The position numbers were made by a program, and so were the translations under genes. Below are positions 47,899-58,485 of a DNA stretch of 64,000 bases, in pieces (position 1 is the first letter of the stretch; each line of letters starts with the position of its first letter). The DNA is taken from the NCBI GenBank assembly GCA_020072805.1, contig JAIQGC010000027.1:1-64000 (forward strand), given 5' to 3'. The notes beneath the pieces were generated by a model, which saw nothing but the letters and a program-made list of their open reading frames with translations, was not told the origin of the DNA and searched no databases. The stretch is from Terriglobia bacterium (GTDB lineage: Bacteria > Acidobacteriota > Terriglobia > Acidiferrales > UBA7541).

Positions 47899-50142
47899 TC
47901 ACAGATTGTCGAGAAAAAACTGCGTAATCCTCCGGAAGAGCACGATGCGCGCCGGGGGATCGCTGACGGGATGGCCGCGGCCGGGGAAGAAGGCCACTTC
48001 GGCGTACTTGCCATTGGCGATGAGTTCGTTGAGCAACTCCATGGTATTGGCGAAGTGCACGTTGTCGTCGCCGGTGCCATGGGCGATCAGCAGTTTGCCG
48101 CGCAGTCCCTCGGCGTGGGTGATGGGCGAGGAACTCAGATAGCCCTCCGCGTTTTCCTGCGGCCGGGACATGTAGCGTTCAGTGTAGATGGTGTCGTATT
48201 GTCGCCAGTCGGTGACCGGAGCGCCGGAAAAGCCCGCCTTAAAAAGTTCTCCGGCCTCGAACATCAGGTGCAGGGTCATGTGTCCGCCGTAGCTCCAGCC
48301 CCAGATGCCGATGCGGGTGGAATCAACCCAGGACTGGGAGCGGAGCCAGGCCACGCCGACGCGCTGGTCGGCCAGTTCCTGGCGGCCCATGCGCAGATGA
48401 ATGGGAGTTTCGAAAGCGTGGCCGCGCCCCGTCGAGCCGCGATTATCCACGGCGAAGATGACGTAGCCCTTCTGGGCCATCATCTGGTGCCAAAGGAAAT
48501 TGGTGTTGCCCCAGGCGTTCACCACCACCTGCGCGCCGGGTCCGCCGTAGGTATAGACGAGGACGGGGTATTTTCGCGCGGGGTCGAAGTCCGGCGGCTT
48601 GATCAGCATGGCGTTGAGTTTTGTTCCGTCCTGCGCAGTGACCGAGGTGAATTCAACGGGCGAAAGTTTGTATTCGGCCAGCTCGGCGACCTTGTTTTCG
48701 TTGAGCGCGGCGATGCGCGTGCCGTCCGCGCGCAGCAGGTCCTGGCGCGGCGGCGCAGCGGTATTGGAAAATGTGTCCACGAAGGCGTTTCCGGCGGGAG
48801 CGAAATTGACGGAGTGCGTGCCGTCCTCGCGGGTGATGCGCGCAAAGCCCGTGCCGTCCAGCTTCACGCGGTAGAGATGCCGCTCCAGCGGGCTTTTTTC
48901 CGTAGCCGTGAAATAGACCGTCTTGCCCGCTTCGTCCACGGAGGTTACGCCCAGCACAGCCCAATCGCCGCGCGTGAGTTGCTGCGCCGGCGTGCCGTCC
49001 ACGTTGTAGAGATAGAGGTGGCGGAAGCCGCTACGCTCGCTGGACCACAGGAAACTCTTGCCGTCCGAAAAAAAGTAGAGATCGTCGCTGAGGTTGATCC
49101 AGCAGGGATCGCTTTCTTTCAGAATCACGCGGCTCGCCCCGCTGGCCGCATCGGCAAAGAGCAGTTCGAGCACGTTCTGTGCCCGATTCAATCGCTGGAT
49201 GGCCAGGCGCTTGCCATCGGGGAGCCACTCGACCCGCGGCAGGTAGATGTCGGTTTCCGCGCCGGTGTCCATGACGCGCGCCGCGCCGCCCGCAAGCGCA
49301 GCGGCGTAGACGTGAACGATGGGATTGGCTCCGCCCGCCTTGGGGTAGCGCATCCATTCGATTTCCCCGGTCATCGAGCTGAAATCCTGCATGGGATAGC
49401 GCGTGACCGCGCGTTCGTCCATCTCCAAATAGGCGATGGCCGAGGAGTCCGGCGACCACCAGTAGGCCGTCTTGCTGTCCAGTTCTTCCGGATAGACCCA
49501 GTCGAGTTCGCCCTTGCGCACCTCTTCTCTGCCGCCCGTGGTGAAGGCGCGCGCTTCCCCGCCCACCGCGCTCACCAGCCACAGATTGTGCCCGCGCACG
49601 AAGCTGACCCAGCGACCGTCCGGAGAAATCTTCGGATCGGCCAGCGGCTCCTTGCCGGAAACCAGCGGACGCGCGCTCTGCGTTTTCAGGTCGTACCAGA
49701 CAAGCGACGTGGGCCCGTCAAAGAGCAGCGCATCGCCCTGCGGCGACCACTGGCAGCGCGCCGGTGCGCGCCGGCCTAGTCCGGTAGCCTGAGTGGGCTG
49801 CGAGGAGTCCGGCGGCAGCAGCGCGGCCAGTTTCTCGGCGGAGAGCAGCAGTCTGCGCTCGCCGCTCGCGGCCTCGATCACCCAGAGTTCCGTGCGAGAC
49901 TCTTTGCTGCCCGCGCCGCTCTTCTGAAAATAAACGAGGCGCTGGCCGTCCGGACTCCACGCCAGGCCGTTCAGAAGCTGCCCGCTGAGGCTGGGCTGAC
50001 CCCAGATGCGCTCGACGGTAAGCTCCTTGCCGGGCGCGGGAGCCGTTCCCGGCGCCGGTGGCATTTGCGCGGGCGCGGAAATTCCCGCGCAGGCGCAGAA
50101 AAGCAGAACGGTCAGAAAGCGAAACCACCGGGAACGCAGCAT
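47899..50142 (-). CDS. S9 family peptidase (DPP-IV type)
   Basis: Signal peptide; 'GIWGWSYGGHMTLHLMF' catalytic Ser, beta-propeller N-part, 'LLIAHGTGDDNVHFANTMEL'. Confidence 0.93.
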   Translation of the reverse strand: MLRSRWFRFLTVLLFCACAGISAPAQMPPAPGTAPAPGKELTVERIWGQPSLSGQLLNGLAWSPDGQRLVYFQKSGAGSKESRTELWVIEAASGERRLLLSAEKLAALLPPDSSQPTQATGLGRRAPARCQWSPQGDALLFDGPTSLVWYDLKTQSARPLVSGKEPLADPKISPDGRWVSFVRGHNLWLVSAVGGEARAFTTGGREEVRKGELDWVYPEELDSKTAYWWSPDSSAIAYLEMDERAVTRYPMQDFSSMTGEIEWMRYPKAGGANPIVHVYAAALAGGAARVMDTGAETDIYLPRVEWLPDGKRLAIQRLNRAQNVLELLFADAASGASRVILKESDPCWINLSDDLYFFSDGKSFLWSSERSGFRHLYLYNVDGTPAQQLTRGDWAVLGVTSVDEAGKTVYFTATEKSPLERHLYRVKLDGTGFARITREDGTHSVNFAPAGNAFVDTFSNTAAPPRQDLLRADGTRIAALNENKVAELAEYKLSPVEFTSVTAQDGTKLNAMLIKPPDFDPARKYPVLVYTYGGPGAQVVVNAWGNTNFLWHQMMAQKGYVIFAVDNRGSTGRGHAFETPIHLRMGRQELADQRVGVAWLRSQSWVDSTRIGIWGWSYGGHMTLHLMFEAGELFKAGFSGAPVTDWRQYDTIYTERYMSRPQENAEGYLSSSPITHAEGLRGKLLIAHGTGDDNVHFANTMELLNELIANGKYAEVAFFPGRGHPVSDPPARIVLFRRITQFFLDNL

Positions 50143-50189
50143 CGTTGCCTCCTTGAAATCCTTGCGCGGGCGCCGCCTGGCGCAGCCCT

Positions 50190-50774
50190 TCACGCCCGCT
50201 CGTAGAATTCGATCAGCACCTTGGCGCCGCCGGGAGCGGGTGCGAGAAAAAAGTTCACGCGCGTGCCGTCCGCCCCGGGCCGGGTTTGCGGATAGACCGC
50301 GGCCACGCCGAATTTTTCCCGGAGCAGTTGCGTGGCCCGGTCCACGTTGGCCACGCGGTATTCCACTTGCTGAATGCCTTCGCCGAGTTTCGCCAGATAG
50401 CGGGCGATGGCCCCGCTTCCCGCCGGTTCGCACGTGGTCAGAATGTCCAATTCCACTTTTTCCTGAAAATGCAATTCGAATTCGGCGGCGTCCTGCTCCG
50501 GCGGAACTTCCGCCAGGCGCGGCGCTCCGTTGGCGGCGCGGATTCGCGCAAAGGTTTCCGGCGCGACGGCCACGCCCACGGTGATGTGCGGGGTGCTTCC
50601 GCCGAGCAGCGCGCTCAGTTCGGCATCGGCGCGCCAGCGGGCTGCTTCCGGTTCGGCCAGCGCGCAACCGGCGCGGTAGAGCGCTGCCGCAGCTTCCGCG
50701 CGCGCGGCGGCGTCCGGGAAACTGAGAGCGGCGATGAATGTGGAGAGTGGATTGGTCATGGGTTGAGCGGCCAT
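50190..50774 (-). CDS. VOC (glyoxalase-like) superfamily protein
   Basis: 'IQQVEYRVANVDRATQLLREKFGVAAV...VNFFLAPAPGGAKVLIEFYE'. Confidence 0.55.
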   Translation of the reverse strand: MAAQPMTNPLSTFIAALSFPDAAARAEAAAALYRAGCALAEPEAARWRADAELSALLGGSTPHITVGVAVAPETFARIRAANGAPRLAEVPPEQDAAEFELHFQEKVELDILTTCEPAGSGAIARYLAKLGEGIQQVEYRVANVDRATQLLREKFGVAAVYPQTRPGADGTRVNFFLAPAPGGAKVLIEFYERA

Positions 50775-50786
50775 TTTACCGCCGGA

Positions 50787-51737
50787 TCAGGCCGGAGGCG
50801 CCGGTTTTCTGCCGCTCAGCAGCGAAGGCATCAGCGCGGCCAGAAGGATTGCGCCGACGATGGCCAGCGAGATATGCACGGGAATGTGCAGCCAGGGCTC
50901 GGCCAGCATTTTTCCGCCGACGAAGAGCAGAACGACGGCCAGGCCGGTGCTCAGATAGCGGAAATAGCCCAGCACTCCGGCGAGAAGAAAATAGAGCGCG
51001 CGCAAGCCCAGGATGGCAAAAACATTCGAGGTGAAGACGATGAAGGCGTCATGAGTAATGCCGAAAATGGCCGGGATGGAGTCCAGCGCGAAGGTGACGT
51101 CGGTAATCTCAATGACCAGAAGGACGAGGAAGAGGGAGGTGGCGAACCAGCGGGCGCCCTGGCGGATAAAAAAGTTCGAGCCGTGATCCCCGTGGGCCAC
51201 GCGCAGGTGTGTGCTGGCGAAGCGGAAGATGGGATTTTGCTCCGGGTGAGCTTCCTTGCTGCGCGCCAGCAACATGTGCAAACCGGCGTAGAGCAGGAAA
51301 GCGCCGAACACGTAAGTGATCCAGGAAAAGCGCGCCAGCAGCGCGGCCCCCGCGGCGATCATGGCTCCGCGCATCACCAGGGCGCCGAGGATGCCCCAGG
51401 CCAGGATGCGGTGCTGAAACCGTTCTTCGATGCGGAAGGTGCGGAAGACGATCAGGAAGACGAAGAGATTATCCACGCTGAGGGATTTTTCGATGACGTA
51501 GCCGGTGAAAAATTCCAGGGCCAGGCGCGAGCCGTACCAGTGCAGGATGCCCAGGCCGAACAGGATGGAGAGGGCCACCCACACCGCGCTCCATAGGGCC
51601 GCTTCGCGGGAACTCACGCGGTGCGCCGAGCGGTGAAACACGCCGAGGTCCAGGGTGACGGCGAGAAGCACAAAAAGGAGGAAGGCGGCCCAGTGCCAGA
51701 AGGTGCCCACGTTCGTAACCGAAGCCGCGCTGGTCAT
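50787..51737 (-). CDS. TerC family membrane protein (Alx-like)
   Basis: 'FFTGYVIEKSLSVDNLFVFLIVFRTFRI', 'VLLVIEITDVTFALDSIPAIFGITHDAFIVFTSNVFAILGLRALYFLL'. Confidence 0.95.
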   Translation of the reverse strand: MTSAASVTNVGTFWHWAAFLLFVLLAVTLDLGVFHRSAHRVSSREAALWSAVWVALSILFGLGILHWYGSRLALEFFTGYVIEKSLSVDNLFVFLIVFRTFRIEERFQHRILAWGILGALVMRGAMIAAGAALLARFSWITYVFGAFLLYAGLHMLLARSKEAHPEQNPIFRFASTHLRVAHGDHGSNFFIRQGARWFATSLFLVLLVIEITDVTFALDSIPAIFGITHDAFIVFTSNVFAILGLRALYFLLAGVLGYFRYLSTGLAVVLLFVGGKMLAEPWLHIPVHISLAIVGAILLAALMPSLLSGRKPAPPA

Positions 51738-51755
51738 GGATGTTCTTTTTTGCCG

Positions 51756-52640
51756 TTAGGGCATGGAGGAGCGCGCTTCGGAGGCGTTCAAGGTGCTCAA
51801 CTCAATGCGCGCGACCTTGCCGCCCGCGATCGCCACCGGAACGTTCCAGCGCACGCGCATGTCGCCTGCGGCGGCATCCTGCCCCAGCGTGCTGAGCCAG
51901 TAGGCCCCGGCGGGGATGGCCACGAAGATTCCGCGGCCGTCCAGGTCGGTGTCCGTCTTTCCGGCCAGGTATTTGGTTTGAGCATATTCGGGCGCCTGCC
52001 GCGCGACCTTGCGGGCATGCTCCACGGTGAGCTGATTCCACAGGCGGCCGGGATTGATGGGTTCGAGATAGACGCTGATGCTGGCCAGGGTCTGCTTGTT
52101 GGCCTCGATGAATTTCTTGAGCGCGGCGAGATATTCCTGGCGCAGTTTCCGGTAGCGTTCCGGGCGCTCGGTCTTGTCGCTTTCCTTGTATTTCTCGCGC
52201 GGCAGGCCCTGGGTGATGCCGCTGTTGGCCTGCAAGTAGGCGCCCAGAAATTCGGGAATGGAGATGACCTCCCCGGCGGTCAGCCCCAGTTCAATTTCCT
52301 GCGTGGCGATGTTGACGGTGTTGTGCGCCTTCATCCAGGCCTTCAGCTCCGGAGAAACCTTCAGCGAATCGATGAACTCCTCGCGCGAGGGAAGCGCGGA
52401 GGCGGCATCGGCCTCGCGCACGATTTCGGCGTAGTCCCGCGTGAGCAGATAAAAGGTAAACTGGCGCACCGGCTCGGGCCGCCCGGCGGTGGGTGTAATC
52501 CGCGCGGTGAACTCGAGCACGCCGGTGGGGGAGGCCTCGGCCGGCGCGGCGGGATTCTGCGCACGCGCGCAGGGAACAAACTCCGCCAGCAAAGCCAGGA
52601 AGAAAAACGAAGCTGCCGCGAATGAAGGACGCATCAGCAA
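51756..52640 (-). CDS. Secreted hypothetical protein
   Basis: Signal peptide, 'GVLEFTARITPTAGRPEPVRQFTFYLLTRDYAEIVREADA'. Confidence 0.65.
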   Translation of the reverse strand: MLMRPSFAAASFFFLALLAEFVPCARAQNPAAPAEASPTGVLEFTARITPTAGRPEPVRQFTFYLLTRDYAEIVREADAASALPSREEFIDSLKVSPELKAWMKAHNTVNIATQEIELGLTAGEVISIPEFLGAYLQANSGITQGLPREKYKESDKTERPERYRKLRQEYLAALKKFIEANKQTLASISVYLEPINPGRLWNQLTVEHARKVARQAPEYAQTKYLAGKTDTDLDGRGIFVAIPAGAYWLSTLGQDAAAGDMRVRWNVPVAIAGGKVARIELSTLNASEARSSMP

Positions 52641-52735
52641 AATCCTACCAGATTGCCCTTCCCGGCCCTAGCCCGCAATTCCCGGCATTTCGCGGCAAAG
52701 TTGAGCGAGCGATCGCCGCATGCGCCCCGCTGAAC

Positions 52736-53809
52736 TCAGGGAGTAGTCTGCGGCGGGGGAGCGATGGGCCGGACGCGGCGGCCGTCGCGAACGTCTCGCG
52801 GAGGATGGGTCAGCACCGCCGTTCCATCCTCGATGCCTCCCAGTATTTCCACTTCGCTTTCGTTGCGATGGCCGGTCTGCACCGCACGGAGGCGCGCCCG
52901 GCCTCCTTCCAGCACGAATACGTACCAGTCCTTATCCCGGCGGAAGACGGCGCCGGCGGGCACCTTCAGAATATTTTCGCCGATCCAGACGACGATGCGG
53001 GCCTCGACACGGTAGCCGTCGCTGAGCGGCCCCGGCGGGTCCACGAAATCCAGGATGACGTTAACGCGTTTTTCTTCCACGCCCAGCGCGGAAACCTTGG
53101 TGAAGCCCGAGGGCTCGACCAGACGCACCCGGGCGCGCAAGGGCTGGTTGCCACCCCATCCTTCCAGCCAGGCCTGCGCGCCGGGGCGGATCTTGACCGC
53201 GTCGGTGGAGAGCGCATCCACCACCACCTCGAGTTTGGTGGGATCGCCCAGCAGAAGCAGCGGCAGCCCCGCCGGCACCACCCGTTCGCTTTTTTCCAGC
53301 ACGCGCAGCACCCGCCCGCCAACGGGCGAGCGGACGGGTGCGGGCTTGCCCGAGTTTCCCTGGGTTTCGATTCCGGTCAGGGAGGCCCGGGCCAGTTTGA
53401 CTTCGGAAATCGCCACCAGCACGCCGAACTTGGCGGCTTCCAATTCCGCCGCGCCCGCGGCCTCGGCGTTCTGCACCTGCTCGAAGGTCTGCTTGGAGAT
53501 GACCCGGCTGCGGGCCAGTTGCTCGGCGCGCTCGCGGTCGCTCTTGGCCATTTCGAAATCGGCGCGGGCATGCGTCAGGCGGGCTTCGGCCTGGCGGTTG
53601 GCGGCCTCCGCGGAGGCAATGCGCGCCAGCGCTTCCTGGTGCTCGCGCTCGCCCAGCGGCGAAGGCTCGATCGTAGCGACCACCTCCTCCTGCTTGACCG
53701 CCGTGCCCTCTTCCAGTTCGATGCGCAGCAAGCGCCCCGGCACCGGCGCGGCCACGACGTAGCGATCATGCGCGCGCGTTTCACCCTTTTCCGAAATCGT
53801 CTCGAACAT
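52736..53809 (-). CDS. HlyD/RND-type efflux adaptor lacking the N-terminal membrane anchor
   Basis: 'RYVVAAPVPGRLLRIELEEGTAVKQEEVVATIEP' biotinyl-like motif, coiled coil, 'APVRSPVGGRVLRVLEKSERVVPAGLPLLLLGDPTKLEVVV'; ATG at 53809 overlaps the permease TAA (TAATG). Confidence 0.85.
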   Translation of the reverse strand: MFETISEKGETRAHDRYVVAAPVPGRLLRIELEEGTAVKQEEVVATIEPSPLGEREHQEALARIASAEAANRQAEARLTHARADFEMAKSDRERAEQLARSRVISKQTFEQVQNAEAAGAAELEAAKFGVLVAISEVKLARASLTGIETQGNSGKPAPVRSPVGGRVLRVLEKSERVVPAGLPLLLLGDPTKLEVVVDALSTDAVKIRPGAQAWLEGWGGNQPLRARVRLVEPSGFTKVSALGVEEKRVNVILDFVDPPGPLSDGYRVEARIVVWIGENILKVPAGAVFRRDKDWYVFVLEGGRARLRAVQTGHRNESEVEILGGIEDGTAVLTHPPRDVRDGRRVRPIAPPPQTTP

Positions 53810-56190
53810 TAAGCCGCGCTGGGCCAGCGCCATTTCCACGGGCACAGGGGAGGGCCAGAGCGCGGCCGCATGCGTCGAAATATCAAAATCCCGGTGATGG
53901 CCGATGCCAGCGCCACCACCACGAACGCCAGCACATAGGTTCTCCCGGTGATGACCAGCGGCATGCGGTAGAGCTCGGTCTGCATCACTGTGGTGAGCAG
54001 CATGCAAATGGCGTAGCCCAAGCCGAATCCCGCCGGGACGGAAACCGCCGCCAGCAGCCCCTGCTCGCCGAGCAGCATCCAGCCGATCTCCCGCTCGGTG
54101 AAACCCAGCACCCGCAAGGAGCCTAGTTCCTGGCCTCTTTCGGAAAGTGAAATCCGAGCGCCATTGTAGACCATCCCGGCGGCAATGATGGAGGCAAAGA
54201 TGACCAGTGCGCCCGCAGTGATACGCAGGCTTCGCGCGATGGTCTGGTAGAACCCCTGGACCATGGCCTCGCGCACGGCCACTCCGCTGACCGCGGGGGT
54301 GCTTTTCAAGAGCGAGTAGAGCCGCGGAGCGGCCGGCGGATCCACCGCCAGGAAAGCGCCGGAGAGCGTGCCGCTCTCGCGCAGCAGCTCGTGCAGCGCG
54401 CGAATGTCCATGTAGGCGGCCAGGCCAATGAGTTCATCCACGGTGGCGGTGACACTGACGCGCTGCACCATGCGTTCGCCTTCCAGCACCTCCACGGTGA
54501 CGGCATCCCCCGGCACGACCCCCAGGATCTGCGCCAGTTTCGCGGAGAGCACCACGCCCTCCGGAGGCAGTTCCACGATCTCCATCCGGCTGTTCACCAG
54601 GCGGCGCAATTGCCCGCCGGGCTGCAGCCCCAGAATGGCGATGCGCCGCGAACGATGCGCGAAGCGCAGTCGCGCGGGCACCGCGCGGAACGGCTCGCTG
54701 CGCAACACGCCGGGGAGATGCTCGAGGTCATGGCCCGCCGAAGCGGATTGCGCGGTGGAAAAGGTCAGGGTGACATCGTCGCGCAACGCCGTCTGGAACT
54801 CCACCTTCACCAGGTAATCGATGGCGTCGTAAAAATAAAACCCCACGATCAGGATGGCCACCGCCAGGGCCATGCCCAGCACGTTGAGCCCCGCTTTCCC
54901 CGGGCGCCGCTGCACATTGCGCAAGATAATGCGCGTGCCGATCTGGAAGAACTCCTGCACGCCCAGCCGCTCCGCGAGCCCCGCGCGGAACACCGGCGGC
55001 GATTCCGGGCGCATGGCTTCCGCGGGAGGCAGCGCGGCGGCGGTGCGCACCGCCGCCAGCGCGCCCAGGGCCGCCGCGCCGCCGCTCAAGGCCAGAACCA
55101 CCAGGAAGAGCTGGCCGCCCGGCTTGAAGAGCAGTTCGGGAAAGCGGAAGAAATCGGCGTAGAGCAGCGCCAAGCCCCGCCCCATCCACACCCCCAGGGG
55201 CATGCCCAGCAGAGCCCCCAGCAGCAGCGCGGCCCCGGCGAACTGCAAATAGTGCAGGCCGATGGAGAGATTGCTGTAGCCGAAGGCCTTCAACAATCCG
55301 ATGGCGTTTCGCTGCGTGCTCACCAGGCGCGTCAGGACCACGTGCACCAGAAACACGGCCACGCCCAGGAAGATGGAGGGAATGAAGATGCCGGTCACGC
55401 GGTCCTGGGTGATTTCGTCACTCAGGAAACGGTGGGAAATCTGCTCGTCGCGGCCGTAGGCCCCCAGGCTGCCGTAGGACTCCAGCAGCGTATCAATGCG
55501 CGCGATTATCTCCGGCTCTCTGGCTCCCGGAGTGAGCAAGAATGAAGCGTCATTAAACGCGCCTTCCATCTGGAAAGCCGGGCCGAGAGCCTCCCGGCTC
55601 ATCCACAGGACGCCAAAGCGGCGGTTGTCCGGAAAAACATCGCCGCTGCGAATTTCATAGACGTATTCCGGAGAGAGCGCCACCCCGGCGATGTACAGAC
55701 GTTCCCAGCGGCCATTGATCACCGCGCCGATGCTATCGCCGGGCCGCAGGCCATTGGCGCTGGCGAAGGCTTCGCTGGCCAGCACTTCGCGCCGCGCCCC
55801 GGTTTCGATCCACCGTCCTTCGCGCAGGAACAGGGCGTTCAGGCGGGGCGCCCGGCGGATCGGAAGGGAGATGAGCCGGCCCAGCGCCGGCTCGGCGAGC
55901 CCCGGCACATCCAGGGTGACCTCCTCGACCACGCGGGTTTCCACCGCGGCCACGCCGGGAATTTCCGCGAGGCGCGCGGCCAGCGATTCGGGGGCGCGTT
56001 TGAGTTGTGCGAAGACGTCGGCGAAGCGGTACTGCTCGTAGTAGCTTTTCTGCGCGGCCTCGATGGATTCATAGCAGCCGCGCATGGTCACGTAAGTGGC
56101 CATGCCGCAAGCGGCCACCAGAGCGATGGAAAGCACCTGGCTGCGCATGTGCCAGAGGTCGCGGACGAGTTTTTTCTGCAGCGCGCGCAT
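53809..56190 (-). CDS. ABC transporter permease (FtsX/MacB-like)
   Basis: Two FtsX domains 'AVFLVHVVLTRLVSTQRNAIGLLKAFGYSNLSIG' and 'ISLSERGQELGSLRVLGFTEREIGWMLLGEQGLLA'. Confidence 0.92.
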   Translation of the reverse strand: MRALQKKLVRDLWHMRSQVLSIALVAACGMATYVTMRGCYESIEAAQKSYYEQYRFADVFAQLKRAPESLAARLAEIPGVAAVETRVVEEVTLDVPGLAEPALGRLISLPIRRAPRLNALFLREGRWIETGARREVLASEAFASANGLRPGDSIGAVINGRWERLYIAGVALSPEYVYEIRSGDVFPDNRRFGVLWMSREALGPAFQMEGAFNDASFLLTPGAREPEIIARIDTLLESYGSLGAYGRDEQISHRFLSDEITQDRVTGIFIPSIFLGVAVFLVHVVLTRLVSTQRNAIGLLKAFGYSNLSIGLHYLQFAGAALLLGALLGMPLGVWMGRGLALLYADFFRFPELLFKPGGQLFLVVLALSGGAAALGALAAVRTAAALPPAEAMRPESPPVFRAGLAERLGVQEFFQIGTRIILRNVQRRPGKAGLNVLGMALAVAILIVGFYFYDAIDYLVKVEFQTALRDDVTLTFSTAQSASAGHDLEHLPGVLRSEPFRAVPARLRFAHRSRRIAILGLQPGGQLRRLVNSRMEIVELPPEGVVLSAKLAQILGVVPGDAVTVEVLEGERMVQRVSVTATVDELIGLAAYMDIRALHELLRESGTLSGAFLAVDPPAAPRLYSLLKSTPAVSGVAVREAMVQGFYQTIARSLRITAGALVIFASIIAAGMVYNGARISLSERGQELGSLRVLGFTEREIGWMLLGEQGLLAAVSVPAGFGLGYAICMLLTTVMQTELYRMPLVITGRTYVLAFVVVALASAITGILIFRRMRPRSGPPLCPWKWRWPSAA

Positions 56191-56196
56191 TGCGGG

Positions 56197-56952
56197 TCAC
56201 CAGGAAATTTCCGCCGGCGCGGCTTTCTTCTCGTTGCGGTAAATCTCGGCGATTTTCCCGCTGCTCAGGCGAATCACGCGGTCGGCCATGGCGGCGATGG
56301 CGGCGTTGTGGGTGATCACCACGGTGATGGTGCGCAGTTCGCGGTTGACCCGCTCGAGCACTTCCAGCACCAGCTTGCCCGTGCCGTAGTCCAGCGCTCC
56401 GGTGGGCTCGTCGCACAGCAGCACCTCCGGGCGCTTCACCACCGCGCGCGCGATGGCCACGCGCTGCTGTTCCCCTCCGGAGAGCTGCGCGGGGAAGTGA
56501 TGCAGGCGTTCGCCCAGCCCCACCATGCGCAGGCACTCCTCCGGGTCCATGGGATTTTCGGCGATTTCCGCTACCAGCGCGGTGTTCTCCAAAGCCGTCA
56601 GGCTGGGGATCAGGTTGTAGAACTGGAAGACGAAGCCGGCGTGCTCGCGGCGATAGCGCGTGAGTTCCTCGGCGTCCGCGGAAGTAAGGTTGTGGTCGCG
56701 GTAGAAGACTTCCCCGCGGGTGGGTACGTCCAGCCCGCCGAGAATATTCAGCAGCGTGGATTTCCCGCTGCCCGAAGGGCCCAGCATGACCACGAATTCT
56801 CCCGGGAACAGGTCCAGGTCCACGCCGGAAAGCGCCGGCACTTCCACTTCGCCCATGCGGTAAATCTTGGCGATTCCATGAGCATGAAAAACGGGGTCCG
56901 GCGGAGTTGCGCTGGCGGGGTTGCTGTCCGAGTTCCTGCGTAGGATGGCCAT
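56197..56952 (-). CDS. ABC transporter ATP-binding protein (LolD/MacB type)
   Basis: '[25 protein letters not shown]' Walker A, '[32 protein letters not shown]'. Confidence 0.96.
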   Translation of the reverse strand: MAILRRNSDSNPASATPPDPVFHAHGIAKIYRMGEVEVPALSGVDLDLFPGEFVVMLGPSGSGKSTLLNILGGLDVPTRGEVFYRDHNLTSADAEELTRYRREHAGFVFQFYNLIPSLTALENTALVAEIAENPMDPEECLRMVGLGERLHHFPAQLSGGEQQRVAIARAVVKRPEVLLCDEPTGALDYGTGKLVLEVLERVNRELRTITVVITHNAAIAAMADRVIRLSSGKIAEIYRNEKKAAPAEISW

Positions 56953-57096
56953 GCCCGGCGTCCTGGCGGCTCGCCGAAGGCGAACCCTGCACACAAGACG
57001 ATGGTACCGCAGAAAGCGCTCCAGCGCGGACCTGTCCGCCGGCCGGGGCTTTCTCCCCATCAACCCGCGGCGATTATTCGGCGCGGTCGGGGACGG

Positions 57097-58278
57097 TTAG
57101 AGCAGGTGGAATCCGACTTCGATGGTGATGTAGACGGGAACGGGTTTGCCGCTGGGTCCGCTGGCTGGCTTGCATTTCCAGGTTTTCACCGCGGCGATGG
57201 CATTCTCATCGAGTCCCATGCCCAAGCCCTTAGCCACGCTGAGATTGGTGAAGCGGCCCTCCTGCGTGACCACGCCTTGGAGCAGCACGGTTCCCTGATA
57301 CTTGGCCTTGCGCGCTTCCTCGGAATACTGCGGATCGGGCTGATAGTAGCAGACCGGAGTGCCTACGCCGTTTCGGCCGGCGTTGTAAATTCCGCCGCCG
57401 GTGCCGCCGCCCGAGCCGGGGCCGTAGCCGCCGCCCGAGCCAGAGCCAATTCCGGTGCCATCGCCGTTGCCCATCGAGCCGTCGTTCAGGTTGGCCAGCG
57501 GGTCGCCCATGTTCGCCAAGGGATTGGGCAGTTTCATGTCCGGACCGAGCAGGGTGGCTTCGGCGACAAATTTCGGATGCAGGTCCTTGATGGCGGTGGG
57601 GGCCGCGATCTGCTGCTTAGCGAAGCGGGGCAGCTTACCCTTTTCCGGGGGAAGCTTGGCGTGCTGTCCGCCTCCGCCATGGGCCTGATCCGCGCCGGGC
57701 GGCATCCAGGGCTCAATCAAAGTCATCGGGCCGTCAGTCTTGGCCTTGACCACGGTTGTGGTCTTGAAGAATAAAGGAAGGAAGAGGAGCAGGAGGAGCA
57801 GGCCGTGAGCGCCCATGGAGATGGCCTGGGTGCGGCCGAAATCCTCGTCCTTGGTCCAGATCTCTTTTACCTTGGCGCCCTTGGGAAGCTGCAGTTTGGG
57901 GCCGAACAGAGCATCCTTGAGGCGCTCTTTGAAGCCACCAAAATTTCCGCCCCAATTGACTTCCAGGCCGGTGCCGCTGGCGCGGCCGGCTGGAACCGGC
58001 TTGCTCTGCAAAAATTCCTTCAGGTTATCCAGCAGGCCGCTGCGGAAAGCGGGCGGACGGAAGGGAGTGCCCTCGCGAGCCGGGCCAAGTTTTACGGGGC
58101 GTTCCAGCAGGAAATCGCGGAAATTGGACCAGAAGCGGTCGGGAATCAAGTGGGCCGGCGGCCCGAACTTGGGGACGGCCGAGGCGGGCACGGGCGTGGA
58201 ATTCGTATTGGGCTTGGAGGATGACACTTTTGGTTTTGCGAGATCCGGCGGCAGCAGGTTAACGAGTGATTGCGACAA
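57097..58278 (-). CDS. Energy transducer TonB family protein
   Basis: One TM, Gly/Pro-rich linker, C-term 'PDPQYSEEARKAKYQGTVLLQGVVTQEGRFTNLSVAKGLGMGLDENAIAAVKTWKCKPAS'. Confidence 0.92.
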   Translation of the reverse strand: MSQSLVNLLPPDLAKPKVSSSKPNTNSTPVPASAVPKFGPPAHLIPDRFWSNFRDFLLERPVKLGPAREGTPFRPPAFRSGLLDNLKEFLQSKPVPAGRASGTGLEVNWGGNFGGFKERLKDALFGPKLQLPKGAKVKEIWTKDEDFGRTQAISMGAHGLLLLLLFLPLFFKTTTVVKAKTDGPMTLIEPWMPPGADQAHGGGGQHAKLPPEKGKLPRFAKQQIAAPTAIKDLHPKFVAEATLLGPDMKLPNPLANMGDPLANLNDGSMGNGDGTGIGSGSGGGYGPGSGGGTGGGIYNAGRNGVGTPVCYYQPDPQYSEEARKAKYQGTVLLQGVVTQEGRFTNLSVAKGLGMGLDENAIAAVKTWKCKPASGPSGKPVPVYITIEVGFHLL

Positions 58279-58485
58279 CGTTTTTCACCTGATCCATTAA
58301 GCTGAGTTTCCGACTTGCTCCCCATTTCTTTCGATTCAGGCCCGTGGAAATCGGTTGCACGGGCGAATCGGCTGACAGCAGCGAAACTTCATTGTAACAT
58401 ACAGAGTTGCTCTGCCTGCCAGTGTGCTCTCAACGGCACTGTCCCCATAGACGGGTAAAGAAAGATTAGGAAAGCAAAAACACCG

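Noticed and set aside
58279-58485. T-box leader upstream of ileS
   Set aside because: No recognisable T-box sequence (TGGNACCGCG-like) or antiterminator in the 200 nt before ileS.
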